A DNA stretch of 64,000 bases, taken from the NCBI RefSeq assembly GCF_003182485.1, contig NZ_QGTX01000001.1, positions 2,252,001 to 2,316,000 on the forward strand, in the 5' to 3' direction. The DNA comes from Geodermatophilus normandii (GTDB lineage Bacteria; Actinomycetota; Actinomycetes; Mycobacteriales; Geodermatophilaceae). The first letter of the stretch is position 1; the number at the start of each line of letters is the position of its first letter. A program made the translations under genes and the position numbers. This document shows positions 49,550-57,996 of this stretch, in pieces. A model generated the notes under the pieces. The model did no database searches. It saw only the letters and a program-made list of their open reading frames with translations, and had not been told where the DNA came from.

Positions 49550-50740
49550 ATGTCCCGCTCGGTCATCGTCGGTGGCGCCCGGACCCCCATGGGCCGGCTC
49601 CTCGGCTCGCTCAAGGACTTCTCGGCCGCCGACCTCGGTGGCATCGCGATCAAGGCGGCGCTGGAGCGCGCGGGCATCACCGGCGACCAGGTCGAGTACG
49701 TGATCATGGGGCAGGTGCTGCAGGCCGGGGCCGGGCAGAACCCCGCGCGCCCCGCGGCCGTGGCCGCCGGCATCCCGATGTCCGTGCCGGCGATGACCGT
49801 GAACAAGGTCTGCCTCTCGGGCATGAGCGCCATCGCGATGGCCGACCAGCTCATCCGCGCCGGCGAGTTCGACGTCGTCGTGGCCGGCGGTCAGGAGTCG
49901 ATGACCCAGGCGCCGCACCTGCTGCCCAGCTCCCGCACCGGCACCAAGTACGGGGACGCGAGGCTCGTCGACGCCATGGCGCACGACGGGCTGTCGGACA
50001 CCTTCGACCAGGTCGCCATGGGCGAGCTGACCGAGCGGGCGAACAGCCGCTACGACCTGACCCGCGAGGAGCAGGACGCCTTCGCCGCCGAGAGCCACCA
50101 GAAGGCGGCGCGCGCGGGGAAGAACGGGATCTTCGAGGAGGCGATCACCCCGGTGCTGATCCCGCAGCGCAAGGGTGACCCGATCGAGTTCCGCGACGAC
50201 GAGGGCGTCCGCCCCGACACCACGGTGGAGACCCTCTCGCGGCTCAAGCCCGCCTTCGCCGAGGACGGCACCATCACCGCGGGCACCGCCTCGCAGATCT
50301 CCGACGGCGCCTGCGCGGTCGTCGTGATGTCCGCGGAGAAGGCCGCCGAGCTCGGTCTGACCCCGATCGCCGAGATCGGCGCGCACGGCGTCGTCGCCGG
50401 ACCGGACGCGACGCTGCAGAGCCAGCCGTCCCGGGCGGTCCAGAAGGCGTGCGAGCGCGAGGGCATCGACCCGGAGGACCTCGACCTCGTCGAGTTCAAC
50501 GAGGCCTTCGCCGCGGTCGCGATCGTCTCCACCCGCGAGCTCGGCATCGACCCGGAGAAGGTCAACCCCAACGGCGGCGCCATCGCGCTGGGCCACCCGA
50601 TCGGCATGAGCGGCGCCCGTGTCGTGCTGGACGTGGCGCTGGAGCTGCGCCGCCGCGGTGGCGGCGTCGGTGCCGCCGCGCTGTGCGGCGGTGGCGGCCA
50701 GGGGGACGCGCTGATCCTGCACGTGCCCGCCCCCGCGTGA
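49550..50740 (+). CDS. acetyl-CoA C-acetyltransferase (thiolase)
   Basis: Condenses two acetyl-CoA into acetoacetyl-CoA, or cleaves it; entry step for both the ethylmalonyl-CoA pathway and PHA synthesis. 396 aa. Acylated Cys88 lies in [12 protein letters not shown]; the His is in [14 protein letters not shown] and the second Cys in [14 protein letters not shown] has GGAGG 6 bases upstream. The stop overlaps the meaB GTG. In streptomycetes the same thiolase-meaB order follows the epimerase gene. Confidence 0.95.
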   Translation: MSRSVIVGGARTPMGRLLGSLKDFSAADLGGIAIKAALERAGITGDQVEYVIMGQVLQAGAGQNPARPAAVAAGIPMSVPAMTVNKVCLSGMSAIAMADQLIRAGEFDVVVAGGQESMTQAPHLLPSSRTGTKYGDARLVDAMAHDGLSDTFDQVAMGELTERANSRYDLTREEQDAFAAESHQKAARAGKNGIFEEAITPVLIPQRKGDPIEFRDDEGVRPDTTVETLSRLKPAFAEDGTITAGTASQISDGACAVVVMSAEKAAELGLTPIAEIGAHGVVAGPDATLQSQPSRAVQKACEREGIDPEDLDLVEFNEAFAAVAIVSTRELGIDPEKVNPNGGAIALGHPIGMSGARVVLDVALELRRRGGGVGAAALCGGGGQGDALILHVPAPA

Positions 50741-51762
50741 GCGAGTCCCCTCAGGGGACGGCTGTACGGACGCCCGGCCCCGTCGCCCCTCGCGGGCGGC
50801 GGGGCCGGCGCGCTGTCGACGTCCCCGACCTGGTCGCCCGCGCCCGCGACGGCGAGGCCCGCGCGGTGGCGCGGCTGATCTCGCTGGTCGAGGACGCGAG
50901 CCCGGTGCTGCGCGAGGTGGCCGCCGCGCTGGCCCCGCACACCGGACACGCCCAGGTGCTCGGCCTGACCGGGTCGCCGGGCGTGGGCAAGTCCACGACG
51001 ACGACGGCGCTCGTGCGCGCCCTGCGTGCCGCCGGCAAGCGCGTCGGCGTGCTCGCCGTCGACCCGTCGTCGCCGTTCTCCGGCGGGGCGCTGCTCGGCG
51101 ACCGGGTGCGGATGCAGGACCACGCCGGCGACCCCGGGGTCTACATCCGCTCGATGGCCTCCCGCGGGCACCTCGGCGGGCTGGCGTGGGCGACCCCGCA
51201 GGCGCTGCGCGTCCTCGACGCCGCCGGCTGCGACGTCGTGCTCGTCGAGACCGTCGGTGTCGGGCAGTCGGAGCTGGAGATCGCCTCCCTCGCCGACACC
51301 ACGCTGGTGCTCCTCGCGCCGGGCATGGGCGACGGCATCCAGGCGGCGAAGGCCGGGATCCTCGAGGTCGCCGACGTGCTCGTCGTCAACAAGGCCGACC
51401 GCGACGGCGCCGACTCCACGGTGCGGGACCTGCGGTACGCGCAGTCCCTGGGCGGGCGGCACGCCGGCGCCGGTGTGTGGAAGCCGCCGATCTGCCGGAC
51501 GGTCGCCTCCCGCGACGAGGGGGTCGACCGCGTGCTCGAGCGGATCGAGGAGCACCACCGGTGGCTCACCGGGACCGGCGAGGGCGCCCGCCGCCGGGCC
51601 GAGCGGGCCGCCCGCGAGATCGAGGCCATCGCGCTGGCCGGACTGCGGGCACGCATGGGCGAGGTGCGGGGCTCAGCGGCGCTGGCCGCGCTGGCCGGCG
51701 AGGTGGTGGCGGGGCAGACCGACCCCTACCGCGCGGCGGACCGGCTCCTCGCCTCCCTGTGA
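50737..51762 (+). CDS. meaB: MeaB, methylmalonyl/ethylmalonyl-CoA mutase-associated GTPase
   Basis: G3E-type GTPase that guards B12 acyl-CoA mutases, gating cofactor loading and protecting from inactivation. 341 aa. Walker [32 protein letters not shown], switch region [12 protein letters not shown] and the base-recognition NKAD are present. The first ~40 residues are a basic, Pro-rich extension. GTG at 50737 overlaps the thiolase stop (GTGA). Partner mutase is MeaA 14 kb away or an mutAB pair outside the window. Confidence 0.94.
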   Translation: MSESPQGTAVRTPGPVAPRGRRGRRAVDVPDLVARARDGEARAVARLISLVEDASPVLREVAAALAPHTGHAQVLGLTGSPGVGKSTTTTALVRALRAAGKRVGVLAVDPSSPFSGGALLGDRVRMQDHAGDPGVYIRSMASRGHLGGLAWATPQALRVLDAAGCDVVLVETVGVGQSELEIASLADTTLVLLAPGMGDGIQAAKAGILEVADVLVVNKADRDGADSTVRDLRYAQSLGGRHAGAGVWKPPICRTVASRDEGVDRVLERIEEHHRWLTGTGEGARRRAERAAREIEAIALAGLRARMGEVRGSAALAALAGEVVAGQTDPYRAADRLLASL

Positions 51763-51816
51763 CCGCGCAGCCCTGACCTCCGCCGGGGAGACTGGCGACG
51801 TGGACGGGCTGGGGCA

Positions 51817-53283
51817 GTGAACGGCAAGCCGGACGCCGTCGTCGTCGGAGCGGGACCCAACGGCCTGGCCGGCGCCCTCCGGCTGGCCGCCGCGGGGCTG
51901 CGGGTGCAGGTGGTCGAGGCGGCGGACAAGCCGGGCGGCGGCATGCGCACCGAGGAGCTGATGCGGCCGGGGTACCGGCACGACGTCTGCTCGATCGTGC
52001 AGCCGATGGCCGCGGCGGCCCCGTTCTTCCGCGAGTTCGACCTGGCCAGCCGCGGCGTCCGCCTGGTGCAGCCGGAGGTCACCTTCGCGCACCCGCTCGA
52101 CGGTGGGCGCGCCGCGGTGCAGTACCGGTCGCTGGAGGAGACGGCGGCCGCGCTGGGCCCCGACGGGGACGCCTACCGCCGCCTGTTCGAGCCGCTCGTC
52201 GAGCACGGGCAGGACGTCGTCGACTTCTTCCTCATGTCGGCGCTGCGCCGGCCGCCGACGCGCAGCGTGCCGCAGGTCGTGCAGTTCGGGCTCAACGGGC
52301 TGCCCAACGTCCGCTGGCTGGCGAACCGGTACTTCGAGACCGAGGGCGCCCGCGCGATGCTCGCCGGGGCCGCCGCGCACGGCATGCTCGACCTCAGCCA
52401 GCCGCTCACCTCCGCGCTCGGGATGCTGCTGACGATGCTCGGCCACCACGTCGGCTGGCCGCTGATCGAGGGCGGGTCGCAGAACCTCGCCGACGCCATG
52501 GTGACCGCCCTGGAGCAGCAGGGCGGCGAGGTGGTCACCGGGCACCACGTCACCGACCTGCGCGAGTTCGACGGCGTGCCGGCCGTGCTGCTCGACACCG
52601 CGCCCGAGGCGTTCGTGACGATGGCCGGCGACCGGCTGAACGAGGGCTACCGCCGGTGGGTGCGGCGGTACAAGCACGGTGCCGGCGTCTTCAAGATCGA
52701 CTGGATCCTGTCCGAGCCGGTGCCGTGGACCAACCCCGAGGTCCGCCGCGCCGGGACCCTGCACGTCGCCGGGACGCTGGAGGAGACCCTCGCCGGGGAG
52801 CGGGCGCCCAACCGGAACGAGATCACCGACCGGCCGTACGTGCTCGCCGTCCAGCCGACCGTGCCCGACCCGACCCGCGCGCCCGACGGCGGCCACGTCT
52901 TCTGGGCCTACGTGCACGTGCCCCACGGCTCCGACGTCGACATGACCGCCGCCATCGAGGACCAGGTCGAGCGCTTCGCCCCGGGCTTCAAGGACACGGT
53001 CGTCGACCGGGCCACGAAGAACGCCGTGCAGATGGAGGCGTGGAACCCCGCCTACATCGGAGGGGACATCTCCAACGGCCAGGCGACCCTCCGGCAGATG
53101 CTCTTCCGCCCGGTGCCCCGCTGGAACACGTACAAGACCCCGGTGCCGGGCGTCTACATGGCCTCGTCGGCCACCCCGCCCGGGCCCGCGGTGCACGGCG
53201 CCTGCGGGGACAACGCCGCCCGCGTGGCGCTGCGCGAGGTCTTCGGCGTCCGCGAGGTGCCGCGCCTCCGCCCCGCGGCCTGA
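51817..53283 (+). CDS. FAD-dependent phytoene-desaturase-like oxidoreductase
   Basis: 488-aa flavoprotein of the CrtI/RetSat/PYROXD2-like group. The FAD-binding motif VVVGAGPNGLAGALRLAAAGLRVQVVE is at the N-terminus (residues 8-34), followed by GGGMRTEELMRPGYRHDVCS; the C-terminal PGVYMASSATPPGPAVHGACGDNAAR is the second FAD contact. No carotenoid gene is nearby, so the substrate is open. GTG at 51817 has only a GGGG stretch upstream; starts just before the flavin motif. Confidence 0.87.
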   Translation: MNGKPDAVVVGAGPNGLAGALRLAAAGLRVQVVEAADKPGGGMRTEELMRPGYRHDVCSIVQPMAAAAPFFREFDLASRGVRLVQPEVTFAHPLDGGRAAVQYRSLEETAAALGPDGDAYRRLFEPLVEHGQDVVDFFLMSALRRPPTRSVPQVVQFGLNGLPNVRWLANRYFETEGARAMLAGAAAHGMLDLSQPLTSALGMLLTMLGHHVGWPLIEGGSQNLADAMVTALEQQGGEVVTGHHVTDLREFDGVPAVLLDTAPEAFVTMAGDRLNEGYRRWVRRYKHGAGVFKIDWILSEPVPWTNPEVRRAGTLHVAGTLEETLAGERAPNRNEITDRPYVLAVQPTVPDPTRAPDGGHVFWAYVHVPHGSDVDMTAAIEDQVERFAPGFKDTVVDRATKNAVQMEAWNPAYIGGDISNGQATLRQMLFRPVPRWNTYKTPVPGVYMASSATPPGPAVHGACGDNAARVALREVFGVREVPRLRPAA

Positions 53284-53397
53284 CCCCGCCCGGTGTCGAC
53301 CTGCGGTCGTCTCGGCGCGCCGGGGACGACACCAGGCCGGCACGGCGCGTCCGGGTGACCACTCGGTGCGCCGGGCGGGGGTGGGGCGGGTGGCAGG

Positions 53398-53403
53398 TAG
53401 CGT
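53398..53403 (+). promoter_or_regulatory. -10 box for leaderless MarR-family gene
   Basis: TAGCGT lies 7 bases before the ATG at 53411 with no ribosome site between. Confidence 0.45.
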
Positions 53404-53410
53404 CGGGCGC

Positions 53411-53956
53411 ATGGTCCGGGCGCTGGGGCTGCCGTTCGACCCGATCGAGCGCGCGGGGGAGACCTGGGAGCACCGCTTCGGTCCGGCGTCGGCGATGCGC
53501 GCGGCGACGTCGGTGTTCCGCGTGCAGCAGATCCTGCTCGCCCGCTTCGACGAGGTGCTGCGCCCGCACGGGCTGACCTTCGCCCGCTACGAGGTCCTCG
53601 TCCTGCTGACCTTCAGCCGTACCGGGCAGCTGCCGCTCAAGGTCATCGGCAGCCGGCTGATGGTGCACCCGACCAGCGTCACCAACGCCATCGACCGGCT
53701 CGTGGCCGCCGGGTTCGTCGACCGCCGGCCCAACCCCGCCGACGGCCGCGGCGTCCTGGCCGGGATCACCGACCGCGGGCGCGCGGTGGTCGACGTCGCC
53801 ACCGAGCAGCTCATGGCGCTCGACTTCGGTCTCGGCGACCTGCCGGAGGCCGAGCGGGCGACGCTGTTCGAGCTCCTCAAGCGCGTCCGCATCGGCGCCG
53901 GCGACGTCGCCGACCGTGTCGCCGGCAGGGACCCCGCCCCGTCCGCCGAGGGCTGA
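53411..53956 (+). CDS. MarR family transcriptional regulator
   Basis: 181-aa winged-helix dimer. The region LTFARYEVLVLLTFSRTGQLPLKVIGSRLMVHPTSVTNAIDRLVAAGFVDRRPNPADGRG holds helix-turn-helix (residues about 75-105) and wing (DRRPNPADGRG). The N-terminal ~25 residues (LGLPFDPIERAGETWEHRFG) are of the kind seen in actinobacterial regulators beside acyl-CoA or degradative genes. ATG at 53411 has a leaderless-type TAGCGT box. Target unknown; the upstream oxidoreductase gene is a candidate. Confidence 0.88.
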   Translation: MVRALGLPFDPIERAGETWEHRFGPASAMRAATSVFRVQQILLARFDEVLRPHGLTFARYEVLVLLTFSRTGQLPLKVIGSRLMVHPTSVTNAIDRLVAAGFVDRRPNPADGRGVLAGITDRGRAVVDVATEQLMALDFGLGDLPEAERATLFELLKRVRIGAGDVADRVAGRDPAPSAEG

Positions 53957-53990
53957 CACCGCACCCGCCGGCCGGTGGGATCATGGGGGC

Positions 53991-54959
53991 ATGCAGCCCA
54001 CCCGTCCCGGACGCCCCGACCCGCGCGCGCAGGCCCAGCAGGCACAGCTGGCCGCCTCCCTGGCCGGTGCGGTCGACCTCGCCGCCGTCAAGGCGCGCTC
54101 CGAGGCCGCCGCGCGGGCCCAGGCCGCCCCGCCGCCGAGCGCCGCGGCCCCCGCGGGCGCGCCCGGCTCGGCCGTCGTCGACGTCACCGAGGCCACCTTC
54201 CAGACCGAGGTCCTGGACCGCTCGTTCCAGGTGCCGGTCGTCCTCGACCTGTGGGCCGAGTGGTGCGGTCCCTGCAAGCAGCTGTCCCCGGTCCTCGAGC
54301 GGCTGGCCGCGGAGGGCGGCGGCTCGTGGGTGCTGGCCAAGGTCGACGTCGACGCCAACCCGGCGCTGGCCCAGGGCCTGCGCGTGCAGGGCATCCCGGC
54401 GGTCAAGGCCGTCTGGCAGGGCCAGCTGGTCGCCGAGTTCACCGGCGCCATCCCCGAGGAGCAGGCCCGCCAGTTCGTCACCGAGCTGGTGCGCGCCACC
54501 ACCGGCGGTGCCGTGCCCGAGGCGGGGGAGGGCGAGGACGAGGGCCTCGACGACCCGCGCCTGGACGCCGCGGAGGCGGCGCTGGAGCGCGGTGACCTGG
54601 AGGCCGCCGAGGCCGCCTACGCCTCGATCCTCGAGACCGAGCCCGACCACCCGGTCGCCGGGCTCGCGCTGCGCCAGGTGCAGCTGTTCCGCCGCGCCGA
54701 CGCGGCCGGCCCCGACGCGCTGGCCCGCGCCGACGCCGCCCCCGACGACGTGGCCGCCCAGACCCGCGCCGCGGACTTCCTGCTGGGCACCGGGGACGTC
54801 GAGGGCGCCTTCACCCGCCTGGTCGACGTCGTCCGGCGCACCGCCGGCGAGGACCGCGAGCAGGCGCGCAGGCACCTGGTCGAGCTGTTCGGCGTGGTCG
54901 GCGACGCCGACCCCCGGGTCGTCGCCGCCCGGCGCCAGCTGATGCTGGCCCTCTACTAG
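53991..54959 (+). CDS. thioredoxin-TPR protein, YbbN/CnoX-like
   Basis: 322 aa. After a 60-residue Ala/Gln/Pro-rich start, a thioredoxin domain (residues about 62-165) keeps the redox motif WCGPC (Cys92, Cys95) and the cis-Pro in GIPAVKAV. The C-terminal half is helical repeats of the TPR type (DAAEAALERGDLEAAEAAYASILETEPDHP). This layout is that of YbbN, a chaperone-linked redox protein. ATG at 53991. Its TAG shares CTAG with the convergent metallopeptidase stop. Confidence 0.9.
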   Translation: MQPTRPGRPDPRAQAQQAQLAASLAGAVDLAAVKARSEAAARAQAAPPPSAAAPAGAPGSAVVDVTEATFQTEVLDRSFQVPVVLDLWAEWCGPCKQLSPVLERLAAEGGGSWVLAKVDVDANPALAQGLRVQGIPAVKAVWQGQLVAEFTGAIPEEQARQFVTELVRATTGGAVPEAGEGEDEGLDDPRLDAAEAALERGDLEAAEAAYASILETEPDHPVAGLALRQVQLFRRADAAGPDALARADAAPDDVAAQTRAADFLLGTGDVEGAFTRLVDVVRRTAGEDREQARRHLVELFGVVGDADPRVVAARRQLMLALY

Positions 54960-56353
54960 ACCCCGACGTCGCAGCTGGCCGCGCCGTTGAGGAAGCCGGC
55001 GCGGAACAGGTCCACGAGGCGGAAACCGGTCAGCTCGGTGTCGGCCAGCACGTCGGGGTCGTTGCCGTACTCGAGGAGGAAGAGCACGCTCTCGTCGATG
55101 TCCCCGGGGGAGATCGTCACCGACTCCAGCTGCCCGTTGTAGACCTGCGCGGAGTACCAGCCGGTCAGGCACACCGCCGACTGCAGCGCGTCGGTGTCGT
55201 CGGTGGACAGGTCGAGCTGGTCGCGGGCCGACAGCGCGTACGGGATCGCCACCCCGGTGACGACGGCGTAGTCGCCGAGCTCGTACACCTGCCGGGCGAA
55301 GTCCCCGTCGTAGGCGACCAGCCCCTCGCCCCCGTCCCCGCCGTCGGGGCAGTAGACGAGCGCGACGTCGGACGGGGCGCAGTCGGGCGGGCCGGTGGTG
55401 TCCTCCAGCTGCGGCGCGGTGAAGGTGCCGTCGAGCACCTGCTCGAAGGCGCGGGTCCAGAACTCCGGCAGCGAGTTGGCGATGATGCTCTCGGTGTCGG
55501 GGAAGGGGGCGTTGCCGCGGTTCTCGAAGTCGGTGTCGCTCGTGAACTCGCCCTGGGTGAAGACGCGGTCGGGGCCGTAGCGGTCGCGGCAGGCCCCCGC
55601 GCCGTCGTCGAACCCCTCCTGGAAGGCCGAGACCCGGTCGAAGTAGGAGCCGTGGGCCTGCTGCTCTCCGGTGCCGGTGCCCACCGGGTCGCGCAGCAGG
55701 AAGTAGCCGGCCAGCAGCTGGTCGAGGTCACCGGTGTCGATGGAGGAGAACTCGGCGTTGCCGTCGGCCACCCACGCCGTCCACGAGCCGGCCAGGCAGT
55801 CGGCCTGCGTCTCGGTGGCGATCGAGGTCTCCGGGTAGCCCACGCGCGCCTGCACGGCGTGGCCGAACTCGTGCGCCATCACCAGCTGCGGCAGCACCTC
55901 GCCGTAGCGCGAGGCCAGCTCGCCGAGGAAGGCGCGGTCGTAGCTGATCGAGTCGGAGTTCGGCACGCCGCCCTGCGAGCAGTAGAAGGCGTTGTTCTCC
56001 AGGTCCTGCGGGTCGGTGCCGCAGCCGATCCCGTCGGGGTAGAGCGACGGGTCGACGTCGTTCGGGTCGACGCTGAAGAAGCCGCCGGTGAGCGGCTCGA
56101 AGGTCTGGCCGAAGACGTCGGGGAAGGCGGCCGACCAGTACGTCTCCAGGTCGGCCAGTGCGTTGCGCGCAAGGGTGTCGATCGGCCCGTCGGTCGCGCC
56201 GACGACCGTCAGCGTCCCGGCGTCGACCGACGCCGACGGCGCGCCCCGGGAGCTGGGCTGGCCGATGACGACGTAGGAGCACGCCGACGTCAGCAGGACG
56301 CCGAGTGCCAGGAGCGCGGTCAGTGCGCCCCGGGAGCGCGGAGGGGTGTCCAT
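54956..56353 (-). CDS. neutral zinc metallopeptidase lipoprotein (paralogue 1)
   Basis: 465 aa. Lipoprotein signal with lipobox LTSAC (Cys25), so anchored on the outer face of the membrane. Zinc site HEFGH at residues 161-165 (VMAHEFGHAVQARVGY), with the third ligand likely in ETQADCLAGSW, matching the YpfJ-like neutral zinc metallopeptidase family. Cys residues in IGCGTDP, NAFYCSQ, GACRDRYG, PPDCAPS, LVYCPD, VCLTGWY and SCDVGV are mostly shared with the neighbour and may form disulphides. Very similar in layout to the adjacent gene: a tandem duplication. Confidence 0.88.
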   Translation of the reverse strand: MDTPPRSRGALTALLALGVLLTSACSYVVIGQPSSRGAPSASVDAGTLTVVGATDGPIDTLARNALADLETYWSAAFPDVFGQTFEPLTGGFFSVDPNDVDPSLYPDGIGCGTDPQDLENNAFYCSQGGVPNSDSISYDRAFLGELASRYGEVLPQLVMAHEFGHAVQARVGYPETSIATETQADCLAGSWTAWVADGNAEFSSIDTGDLDQLLAGYFLLRDPVGTGTGEQQAHGSYFDRVSAFQEGFDDGAGACRDRYGPDRVFTQGEFTSDTDFENRGNAPFPDTESIIANSLPEFWTRAFEQVLDGTFTAPQLEDTTGPPDCAPSDVALVYCPDGGDGGEGLVAYDGDFARQVYELGDYAVVTGVAIPYALSARDQLDLSTDDTDALQSAVCLTGWYSAQVYNGQLESVTISPGDIDESVLFLLEYGNDPDVLADTELTGFRLVDLFRAGFLNGAASCDVGV

Positions 56354-56389
56354 CGCAGGCCCCGTACCCGCGACCGGCCTGCGTGAACG

Positions 56390-56427
56390 CCGGCGGCGCC
56401 CGCCCCGCGCGGGGCGGGCGCCGCCGG
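56390..56427 (-). terminator. 38-bp perfect palindrome, terminator of metallopeptidase paralogue 2
   Basis: Each arm is 19 bases (56390-56408 and 56409-56427), all G and C, beginning 2 bases after the stop codon of the upstream gene on the minus strand. No U-tract. It separates the two paralogues, so they are probably transcribed apart. Confidence 0.7.
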
Positions 56428-56429
56428 GG

Positions 56430-57818
56430 CTACAGGCCGATCTGGCAGCCGGCGCCGCCGTCGAGGAAGCCGTCGCGGAAGGCGTCGACCATCTCGAAGC
56501 CGGAGAGCTCGGTGTTGGGGAAGACGCCCTCCTCCTGGCCGTACGTCAGCAGGAAGACGGCCGCCTCGTCGACGTCGCCGGGCGACAGGGAGCCGACGTC
56601 GGCGAAGTCGCCGGTCCAGAACCGGCCCGCGTACCAGCCGGTCAGGCAGACCGCGGAGCTGACCGCGGTGGCGTCGTCGATGGACAGGCCCAGCTGGGCC
56701 CGCGCCGCCTGGGCGTAGGCGAGGGAGACGGCGGTGGCCACCGCGAAGTCGCCGATGCCCTCGTAGGCCGGGCCGAGCAGGTCGGTCTCGTCGACGTAGA
56801 CGGTGCCGTCGGCCTCGCAGTAGCCGAGGTCGCGGTCCTCGGCGCCCATGTCGCCGCAGTCGGGGGCCGTGCCGTCGAAGACCTCGATGGTCGGCTCGGT
56901 GAAGTCCGCGCCCAGGCCCGGGAACACCTGGTCGTAGAACAGCGGCAGGCTCTGCGCGGTCAGCCCGGAGATGTCCTCGTACGGGGCGTTGCCCTCGTTG
57001 TCGAAGTCGTCCTGGGTGGTGAACTCGGTGGCGGTGAACAGCCGCTGCTCGGTGAAGTCGTCGCGGCAGGTGCCCACGCCGCCCTCGAAGCCGGCGTAGA
57101 AGCCCGACAGCCGGTCGAAGCCCGACCCGTGGGCGCGGTCGTCGTCGGGGGCGAGGCCGACGGGGTCGCGCAGGCCGATGAAGCCGAGGACCACCTGGTC
57201 GAGCTCGGAGACGCGCAGGGCGATGTGCTCGGCGTTGCCGTCGACCACCCAGCGGGTGAAGGCGCCGGCCAGGCAGTCGGCCTGGGTCTCGACGACGATC
57301 GTCGAGTCGGCGAAGCCGAAGCGGCCCTGCATGGCGTGGCCGATCTCGTGCGCCATGACCGCGGGGCCGAGGTAGGGCCCGTTCTCCGCGCTGAGCTGCT
57401 CGAGCAGCGCCCGGTCGTAGGCGACGACGTCGCAGTTGGGGTCGTAGTGCGCGTTGTTGGCCACGCCGTCGGGGGGCTCGGGCGCCCGGGCGCAGCCGAT
57501 GCCGGTGCTCGGGTAGGCGGACTCGTCGATGTCCGTGGAGTCGACGGAGAAGTAGCCACCGCTGATGGGCTGGTACGGCTCGCCGAAGTACTCCGGGTAG
57601 GCCTGGCTCCAGAACGCGTCGAGGTCGGCCAGGGCGTTGCGCGCCAGCCGGTCGGTCTCGGTGTCCGCGGCCCCGGTGATCGGGAACTCGTCGGCGGTGA
57701 CGTCGACCGGCACGCTCGGTCCGCGGGAGGCGGCGCCGACGACGGTGCTCGAGCAACCGGTGAGCAGCACGCTGCCCACCGCTGCCGCGACTGTCACGCG
57801 GCGCAGACCATGCCTCAT
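56430..57818 (-). CDS. neutral zinc metallopeptidase lipoprotein (paralogue 2)
   Basis: 462 aa. Lipobox LLTGC (Cys22), zinc motif HEIGH at residues 157-161 (VMAHEIGHAMQGRFGF) and ETQADCLAGAFTRWVVDGNAEH. Sequence runs parallel to paralogue 1 throughout: DTLARNALADLETYW versus DRLARNALADLDAFW, GGFFSVDPNDVD versus GGYFSVDSTDID, SAVCLTGWYSAQVY versus SAVCLTGWYAGRFW. ATG at 57818 has GAAGGA about 12 bases upstream; the frame is open further upstream, but that sequence runs into the glgB terminator area. Confidence 0.88.
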   Translation of the reverse strand: MRHGLRRVTVAAAVGSVLLTGCSSTVVGAASRGPSVPVDVTADEFPITGAADTETDRLARNALADLDAFWSQAYPEYFGEPYQPISGGYFSVDSTDIDESAYPSTGIGCARAPEPPDGVANNAHYDPNCDVVAYDRALLEQLSAENGPYLGPAVMAHEIGHAMQGRFGFADSTIVVETQADCLAGAFTRWVVDGNAEHIALRVSELDQVVLGFIGLRDPVGLAPDDDRAHGSGFDRLSGFYAGFEGGVGTCRDDFTEQRLFTATEFTTQDDFDNEGNAPYEDISGLTAQSLPLFYDQVFPGLGADFTEPTIEVFDGTAPDCGDMGAEDRDLGYCEADGTVYVDETDLLGPAYEGIGDFAVATAVSLAYAQAARAQLGLSIDDATAVSSAVCLTGWYAGRFWTGDFADVGSLSPGDVDEAAVFLLTYGQEEGVFPNTELSGFEMVDAFRDGFLDGGAGCQIGL

Positions 57819-57949
57819 CGGAGCTGGGGTTCCTTCTCTGCCGGGGTCCCTCGGGACCGGTCCGCGCCCCGGGGCGGCGCGGAGCCGGGCCATGATGCAC
57901 GGGCAGAGGGGGGTGCGGAACAGGTCCGCGCACGGCAGCGGCCGGACCA

Positions 57950-57982
57950 CTCCCCGAGGGGAGCGGCCCGGCCGCGGGGCCG
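57950..57982 (-). terminator. possible double-hairpin terminator after glgB
   Basis: Two adjacent short stems, CTCCCC-ga-GGGGAG (57950-57963) and CGGCCC...GGGCCG (57964-57982), lie 14-47 bases past the glgB stop on the minus strand. Confidence 0.4.
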
Positions 57983-57996
57983 TCAGAGCCGGGGGG

